From contig CACJFJ010000001.1 of the NCBI GenBank assembly GCA_902592675.1, positions 124,001-188,000 on the forward strand: 64,000 bases of DNA. The letters are read 5' to 3'. A program made the position numbers and the translations under genes. This DNA comes from an uncultured Pelagibacteraceae bacterium (GTDB lineage Bacteria; Pseudomonadota; Alphaproteobacteria; Pelagibacterales; Pelagibacteraceae). Each line of letters opens with the position of its first letter. The stretch's first letter is position 1. This document shows, one piece after another, positions 58,197-64,000 of the stretch. The notes below the pieces were generated by a model, which was not told the DNA's origin, did not search any database, and worked only from the letters and a program-made list of their open reading frames with translations.

Positions 58197-59363
58197 TTAT
58201 TTAGTCAACATTTTCTTTATGTTTTCTAAAGCTTGAGAAATATTATCTCTAGAAGCAGCAAAACTAAATCTAACGTAATTTTGGCAAGTTTCACCAAAAG
58301 CTGACCCTGGTACGATTGCTACTCCAGCTTCATGCATGGACTTTCTTGCAAATTCAGCACCATTCATTCCAGTTCCTATTACTTTAGGAAATGCATAAAA
58401 AGCTCCTCCTGGTAAACTGCATTCTACACCTGGTAAATCGTTTAAACCCTTATGAATTAATTCTCTTCTTTGAGTGAATTTTTCCATCATTTGATCAATA
58501 GAGTCATCTGGTCCATCTAATGCAGCAATTCCAGCAAATTGAGCTGCAGCATTTACACAAGAAACACTATTAATTAATAATTTATTAACATGTTCTATAA
58601 GATGTTGTGGCCAAAAACTCCAACCAAGCCTCCAACCAGTCATTGAATAAGCTTTACTCCACCCCTCTAACACTATCAGCCTTTCTCTCAACTCTGGATA
58701 ATTAAAAAATGATGGCATCTCTTTTCCATCAAAAATTTGTCTACTGTAAATTTCATCACTTAGTATCGTTACATGAGGGTGTTTTTTAAGACCATCAGCT
58801 AAAAAATCAATATCACTTCTATCAACAAAACTTCCAGTTGGATTATTAGGATTAATTAAGATCAGCAATCGAGTTTTTTCAGTGATTAAAGATAATATTT
58901 TATCTGGATTAAATTTAAGATCTTTATCTTCTGTTAAATCATAAGGAACTGATTTTGAACCAGTATAATTTATCATCGACTCATAAATTGGAAAAGCTGG
59001 TGTAGGATGAATTATCTCTGCACCTGGTTCTCCAAAACATTGTATAGCATAATGCATTGTTGGCTTACCTCCAGGCATAATAAGAATTCTTTCAAAATCA
59101 ACATCAACATTATAACGTCTTTTTATCCATCTTGTTACAGCCTGGCGACATTCAGGAATACCATTTGACATTACATATCCATGGTGTCCATCATCTAGTG
59201 CTTTCTTGGCTGCTTCAACTACATGTTTGGGAGTTTTAAAATCTGGTTGTCCCAATCCTAAATGTATCATGGGTTTTCCCTGAGCTTCTAATTTTTTTGC
59301 CTCTGCTAATACACTAAACGCTGACTCAGTTCCTAATCTTTCTAAACTTTTAGCTAATTTCAT
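58197..59363 (-). CDS. Class I/II pyridoxal-phosphate aminotransferase
   Basis: LINPNNPTGSFVDR; SDEIYSRQIF; EGWSKAYSMTGWRLGW. Confidence 0.92.
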   Translation of the reverse strand: MKLAKSLERLGTESAFSVLAEAKKLEAQGKPMIHLGLGQPDFKTPKHVVEAAKKALDDGHHGYVMSNGIPECRQAVTRWIKRRYNVDVDFERILIMPGGKPTMHYAIQCFGEPGAEIIHPTPAFPIYESMINYTGSKSVPYDLTEDKDLKFNPDKILSLITEKTRLLILINPNNPTGSFVDRSDIDFLADGLKKHPHVTILSDEIYSRQIFDGKEMPSFFNYPELRERLIVLEGWSKAYSMTGWRLGWSFWPQHLIEHVNKLLINSVSCVNAAAQFAGIAALDGPDDSIDQMMEKFTQRRELIHKGLNDLPGVECSLPGGAFYAFPKVIGTGMNGAEFARKSMHEAGVAIVPGSAFGETCQNYVRFSFAASRDNISQALENIKKMLTK

Positions 59364-59374
59364 TTTTTTCCCCC

Positions 59375-60526
59375 CTATTTTCTATAGATTAATTTTGAAC
59401 TATTCAACTCTTTTAAACTCTTGCAGCCCATTAAAACCATATTTCTATTTATCTCATCATGCATATTTTGTAATAAATGTTCTACTCCTCGTTGACCTCC
59501 TGCAGCTAATGAAAACAAAAACATTTTACCAAAACTACAAGCTTTAGCACCTGCAGCGACAGCTTTTAAAACGTGAGTTCCTCTTCTCACACCTCCATCT
59601 AAAATAATTTCCAATTTATCTCCCACTGCATCAGATATAGCTTTAACTTGATCAAAAGGAGATCTAGACCCATCAAGTTGTCGGCCCCCATGATTAGAAA
59701 TCATTATAGCAGTACACCCAATATCAATTGCTTTTTTTGCATCTTCAACTGACATAACTCCTTTAAGTGCAAAAGGTCCGTTCCATTTTTTTGCACAGTA
59801 CTCGGCATCTTTCCATCCCATTAACGGATCATACTGCTCATTAATATATTCGATTACTGACTTTGCAATATTTGTTCCTTTGTCAGTTTTTTTTTTAACA
59901 TTTGAAAGCTCAAATTTTTTTCCTTTTAAATAATTAAATACCCATGTTGGTCTCATCGCAAAACTCATTAGACTTTGAATTGTTAATTTTGGTGGTGTTG
60001 TAAATCCTGTTCTATGATCTTTTTCTCTGTTACCTGCAACTAATGTATCTACTGTCAGGCACATCGCGTCAAATCCTGATCTTCTTGATCTATCAATCAA
60101 ATCGTCCGTTATTGATTTGTCTTTATGAACATAAAGTTGAAACAATTTTGGACCGCTAGAAATATTCGAAATCTCCTCAATAGAGTTATTACTCATGGAT
60201 GACATACTATAAAAAGTTCCAAATTTTTCTGCTGCTCTTGCTGAAGCTTTATCACCGTCAATGTGATAAAGTCTTTGCATAGCAGCTGGTGAAAGAAAAA
60301 TTGGCATATCTATTTTTCTTCCAAATAAAGTTGTTGATAGATCTGGTTTACCAACATTTGAAAGAACATTAGGAACTAAGTCACACTCATTAAATGAATC
60401 TGTATTTCGTTTTAAAGTAGTTTCGTCATCTGACCCACCATCTATGTAGTGAAAAATCGGTGAGGGTAATTTTTTCTTAGCTAGTTTTCTAAAATCATCG
60501 AAATTATAGCAGTTTTTTAAGCTCAC
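59375..60526 (-). CDS. FMN-dependent alpha-hydroxyacid dehydrogenase/oxidase, copy 2
   Basis: LSPAAMQRLYHIDGDKASARAAEKFG; MISNHGGRQLDGSRSPFDQ; ILDGGVRRGTHVLKA. Confidence 0.92.
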   Translation of the reverse strand: MSLKNCYNFDDFRKLAKKKLPSPIFHYIDGGSDDETTLKRNTDSFNECDLVPNVLSNVGKPDLSTTLFGRKIDMPIFLSPAAMQRLYHIDGDKASARAAEKFGTFYSMSSMSNNSIEEISNISSGPKLFQLYVHKDKSITDDLIDRSRRSGFDAMCLTVDTLVAGNREKDHRTGFTTPPKLTIQSLMSFAMRPTWVFNYLKGKKFELSNVKKKTDKGTNIAKSVIEYINEQYDPLMGWKDAEYCAKKWNGPFALKGVMSVEDAKKAIDIGCTAIMISNHGGRQLDGSRSPFDQVKAISDAVGDKLEIILDGGVRRGTHVLKAVAAGAKACSFGKMFLFSLAAGGQRGVEHLLQNMHDEINRNMVLMGCKSLKELNSSKLIYRK

Positions 60527-61677
60527 TATCTTCTGAATCTTAAATTATTTCGACTTAAATCGCTTATTTTTGTGCAGCCCATAAGTTTCATATCACGTTC
60601 TAATTCAGATCTGTACTTTTCTAATGCTCTCTCAACTCCAGCTTGGCCAGCAGCTGCTAGAGCATAAAGATAAAGTCTACCACCTGAACATGCTTTCGCA
60701 CCTAATGATAATGCTTTTAACATATGAGTTCCTCTATGAATTCCACCTTCACAAATAACATCAAGCTTGTCACCGACTGCATCAACAATTTCTGCAAGTT
60801 GATCAAAAGGCGCTCTAGATCCATCTAATTGTCTTCCGCCATGATTTGATACCATTATACCTGTGCATCCTATGTCTACTGCTCTTTTTGCATCCTCTAC
60901 ACTCATAATTCCTTTAAGAGCGAAATGACCTCCCCATTTAGAACAAAGATTTTCAGCATCTTTCCAATTCATAGATTGATCCAACATAGTTGAAAAATAA
61001 TTTCCAATTGATGAATTAACATCGGTACCTTCTTTCACAAAATCTTGAAGATGGGGCAGTTCAAACTTACCTTTAGTCAAATAGTTTATTCCCCACATCG
61101 GCTTCGTAGCAAAACTATATAAACTTGCTAGAGTTAACTTTGGTGGAGAGGTAAATCCCGTCCTTAAGTCTCTCTCTCTATTTCCTCCAGTAATAGTATC
61201 AACTGTTAAAGCCATCACATCAAAATTTGCAGCTTTTGCTCTTTCCAGACAAGAGTCGTTTAAACCTCTATCTTTATGAAAATAAAACTGAAACATTTTA
61301 GGTGTATCAATCATTGAAGAAATTTCCTCAACACTAACAGTGGCTAAAGCAGAAACACCGAACATAGTATTAAATTTTTTTGCAGCTTTTCCAACCGCTC
61401 TTTCTCCATCGTAATGGAAAAGTCTTTGTAAAGCTGTTGGTGATAAGTAAAAAGGTAAATCTAATTTTTTTCCGAATATTGTAGTAGACAAATCAACTTC
61501 TTCAACGCCCCTTAAAACATTGGGTACCAAATCTACATCATCAAATGCGCTAGTGTTTCTAGCATATGTAATTTCATCATCTGCTGCCCCATCAATATAA
61601 TGAAAGATAGGTGATGGCAGCTTTTTTTGAGCTAATTTTCTAAAATCACTGAAATTGTGACAATCTTTTAAATTCAT
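60526..61677 (-). CDS. FMN-dependent alpha-hydroxyacid dehydrogenase/oxidase, copy 1
   Basis: LSPTALQRLFHYDGERAVGKAAKKFN; MVSNHGGRQLDGSRAPFDQ; tandem paralogue of 59375..60526. Confidence 0.92.
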   Translation of the reverse strand: MNLKDCHNFSDFRKLAQKKLPSPIFHYIDGAADDEITYARNTSAFDDVDLVPNVLRGVEEVDLSTTIFGKKLDLPFYLSPTALQRLFHYDGERAVGKAAKKFNTMFGVSALATVSVEEISSMIDTPKMFQFYFHKDRGLNDSCLERAKAANFDVMALTVDTITGGNRERDLRTGFTSPPKLTLASLYSFATKPMWGINYLTKGKFELPHLQDFVKEGTDVNSSIGNYFSTMLDQSMNWKDAENLCSKWGGHFALKGIMSVEDAKRAVDIGCTGIMVSNHGGRQLDGSRAPFDQLAEIVDAVGDKLDVICEGGIHRGTHMLKALSLGAKACSGGRLYLYALAAAGQAGVERALEKYRSELERDMKLMGCTKISDLSRNNLRFRR

Positions 61678-61685
61678 AAGAAACG

Positions 61686-62207
61686 TTAAAACTTTTTGAG
61701 AAAATTAAACATATAACTATTTGCCCCAGGATTTTTATCTCCTAAACTTGCATTTGACAAATGGTTATAGGATAAACCAAATTGACTATTTTTAGGTAAT
61801 TCTAAAGAAAGTTGTAATTCACTTTTAAATTCTAACGCATGACCCAAATCTTTCCCATTTCCCTCATTATAATAGCCTGGGGTAAAACTTGGAGTAAAAT
61901 TTAATGATCCTATTTTATAATGCGCCTGAACACCTGTATAAAAATACGTTGCATTATCAGCGGTAATCATGGCTCCAGTAACTGGAGATAAATTTCCAAG
62001 AAAAGTATCTCTATTTAAATCTTCATTCTGATGTTGAAAACCAATCAATGTCGATCTTTTCCCATCATCACTAAAATCAAACATTCCAGTATATATGTTA
62101 AATTCTGTATTTTTATTTTTTACATTTTTAATCTCTTCTGCTTGTAATGAAAAAGAGAATAAGAAAAATAAAGTAATAAATAATAACTTTTTTAAATTCA
62201 TAAGCAT
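61686..62207 (-). CDS. Acyloxyacyl hydrolase / PagL-like lipid A 3-O-deacylase family outer-membrane protein
   Basis: Signal peptide; beta-barrel-like repeats; SYNHLSNASLGDKNPGANSYMFNF resembles the PagL H-x-S-N...NPG motif. Confidence 0.7.
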   Translation of the reverse strand: MLMNLKKLLFITLFFLFSFSLQAEEIKNVKNKNTEFNIYTGMFDFSDDGKRSTLIGFQHQNEDLNRDTFLGNLSPVTGAMITADNATYFYTGVQAHYKIGSLNFTPSFTPGYYNEGNGKDLGHALEFKSELQLSLELPKNSQFGLSYNHLSNASLGDKNPGANSYMFNFLKKF

Positions 62208-62214
62208 TAATAAT

Positions 62215-62580
62215 TTAATTTTTTTTTATAATAAATAATTTAAAAATTATTGCACCCCCAATAATAAACATCAAAATTGGCAATAACCAAAGAAAATAAG
62301 TGTTTTTATTAAATTTGGGATCATACAATATCCATTCACCATATTTTTCCTGTAAAAAATCATAAATTTGTTCCTCACTATTACCACTTTCTAATTTCTT
62401 CTTTACGACTAACTTTAAACTATTAGCAAATTCAGAATCTGAGTCGTAAATTGATTGTCCCTGACAAATTAAACAACGAAGATTTTTTGTAATTTTTTTT
62501 TCCAGATTTATATCCTGAGCATAAATTGTATTATAATTAATTACAAAGAAAGTAATAATTAAGTATTTAAAAAGTTTCAT
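62215..62580 (-). CDS. ccmH: Cytochrome c biogenesis protein CcmH/CycL
   Basis: NLRCLICQGQSIYDSDSEFANSLK; C-terminal TM. Confidence 0.92.
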   Translation of the reverse strand: MKLFKYLIITFFVINYNTIYAQDINLEKKITKNLRCLICQGQSIYDSDSEFANSLKLVVKKKLESGNSEEQIYDFLQEKYGEWILYDPKFNKNTYFLWLLPILMFIIGGAIIFKLFIIKKN

Positions 62581-63095
62581 TTTAAAATTTCTTTAATTTC
62601 TAAGATAGAATTTTCGTCAATTGGTCCAATTATTTTTTTTACAATTTTTTTGTCATAGATTAGAAAGGTTTCTGGAACACCATATGCTCCCCAATCAATA
62701 GCTATAGTACCATCCGAGTCTTTTAAAATGATTTTGTATGGACTTTTTAATTCGTCTAAAAATTTTTTTGCATTTAGATGATTATCTTTATAATTAAGTC
62801 CTATTATATCTATTAATTTTTCTTTTTTTAAATTCATTAAGAACCTATGTTCCTCTCTGCATGGAACACACCAAGAAGCCCAAATGTTTAATAAGTAAAA
62901 TTTATCTTTAAAAAAAATATCATTAGAGTTTATAGTTTTGTTATTTTCAAAATTTATTGCTTGAAATTCTGGTATATCTATTTGAGCTTGAACATTGGGA
63001 GTATAAATATTTGAATTTTTTAAACCTTTGTAAAAAACAAAAAAAATTATTAAAAAAACAAATATCAAAAAAAATGGATAAATCTTAATTTTCAT
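62577..63095 (-). CDS. ccmG: Thiol:disulfide interchange protein CcmG/DsbE
   Basis: LLNIWASWCVPCREEH; IDWGAYGVPETFLI. Confidence 0.92.
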   Translation of the reverse strand: MKIKIYPFFLIFVFLIIFFVFYKGLKNSNIYTPNVQAQIDIPEFQAINFENNKTINSNDIFFKDKFYLLNIWASWCVPCREEHRFLMNLKKEKLIDIIGLNYKDNHLNAKKFLDELKSPYKIILKDSDGTIAIDWGAYGVPETFLIYDKKIVKKIIGPIDENSILEIKEILK

Positions 63096-64000
63096 ATCTT
63101 TTTTTAAAAAAACTTATCAAACCTCCAAAAGAAATTAGTATTACTGAAATCCAAATCCATAACATAAAAGGTTTAATTTGATATCTAATATTAAAATACT
63201 CTTTATTTTGAACTGAATTCATGGTCATAAATTTGTCAGTTAATAAATTTGTTTTTATATCAGCTTCACTAGTGACAATATTTGGTTGATTATAAATTCT
63301 TAATTCAGGGCTCATAATTGAATAATTCCCATTTGAATCAATAATTTCAAATTCCCCAATAATTGCTTTATAATTTTGTTCATCCTTTTGATTTATATTT
63401 TTAAAATTAATTTTAAATTTATCAGAAATAAAAGTTTCACCAATTTTCAAGTTCGTAATTATTTCGCTAGAAAAAATATTATTAAATAAAATGCTTAATA
63501 TTAATAAACTAAATCCGAAATGAGCAATATTTTGAGACAAATTGCTAAATCTTTTTTTAAAAAAGTCCCTGACTGTTATAAAAAATAAGAAAAATGCAGC
63601 AGTTAACAAAATTGTATTTGTAAAAAAATTTATACTTAAATTTTTTACAATTATGACTGTTAATATAAAAGAAATAAGCAAAAACAAAATCAAATATAAT
63701 TTATTTTTTAAATCTGATTTAATCCACTTTAGTTGTGGACCTATTGCCATGAATATTAAGAAAGGAATTAAAAAAGGTATAATGAGTTTATGAAAAAAAG
63801 GTGGTCCAACAGATATTTTTTCTGAAGTTATAACCTCTAAAAAAATGGGATATACAGTTCCAATTAAAACAACAACAAGAAAATACATCATAAACCAATT
63901 GTTTATTAAAATTGCAGTTTCTTTACTCACCCAATTTAAATTGATTAGAATTTTATTTTCATTTTTTTGAAAAAAGAAGAAAACAAAAAATGACAAAAAT
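63085..64000 (-). CDS. ccmF: Heme lyase CcmF, C-terminal portion (5' end outside window)
   Basis: LIGTVYPIFLEVITSEKISVGPPFFHK; IAHFGFSLLILSILFNNIFSSE; MLWIWISVILISFGGLISFF. Confidence 0.92.
   Translation of the reverse strand, partial: FLSFFVFFFFQKNENKILINLNWVSKETAILINNWFMMYFLVVVLIGTVYPIFLEVITSEKISVGPPFFHKLIIPFLIPFLIFMAIGPQLKWIKSDLKNKLYLILFLLISFILTVIIVKNLSINFFTNTILLTAAFFLFFITVRDFFKKRFSNLSQNIAHFGFSLLILSILFNNIFSSEIITNLKIGETFISDKFKINFKNINQKDEQNYKAIIGEFEIIDSNGNYSIMSPELRIYNQPNIVTSEADIKTNLLTDKFMTMNSVQNKEYFNIRYQIKPFMLWIWISVILISFGGLISFFKKRYEN

Overview
The window is a very AT-rich, tightly packed alphaproteobacterial chromosome segment. Gene content and near-recognisable proteins (DmdA in particular) point to the SAR11/Pelagibacter clade. 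Most of it is core metabolism. The + strand start carries AmpG-like, NlpC/P60, metX-metW-gloB, rplU-rpmA-obg, proB-proA-nadD-rsfS-ctpA and rppH. A ~34 kb co-directional minus-strand run follows: ffh, rpsP, trmD, rplS, leuCDB, the DMSP demethylation cluster dmdC-dmdB-hydrolase-dmdA, asd, sdhCDAB, mmsA, mdh, sucCDAB, lpdA, priA and atpHAGDC. After dapF-ftsY comes an accessory-like block with a TRAP transporter, an amidase and several 2-hydroxyacid enzymes, then a PagL-like protein and the ccm cytochrome c maturation genes. Items most worth a second look: (1) a compact multi-hairpin element with canonical tetraloops directly upstream of ffh, which looks like a structured leader or small RNA; (2) a SAM-II riboswitch with its promoter in front of metX; (3) a UUCG-capped intrinsic terminator between dctP and dctQM; (4) a frameshift at an A7 tract in obg; (5) a 30-bp in-frame tandem repeat in rpsP, with rimM missing from the operon; (6) an uncharacterised alpha/beta hydrolase overlapping dmdA inside the DMSP cluster; (7) TTAA/TTAATTAA palindromes serving as shared stop codons at convergent gene ends. 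No tRNA, rRNA, CRISPR array, prophage or transposon was recognised. All calls come from reading the sequence; no database search was run.
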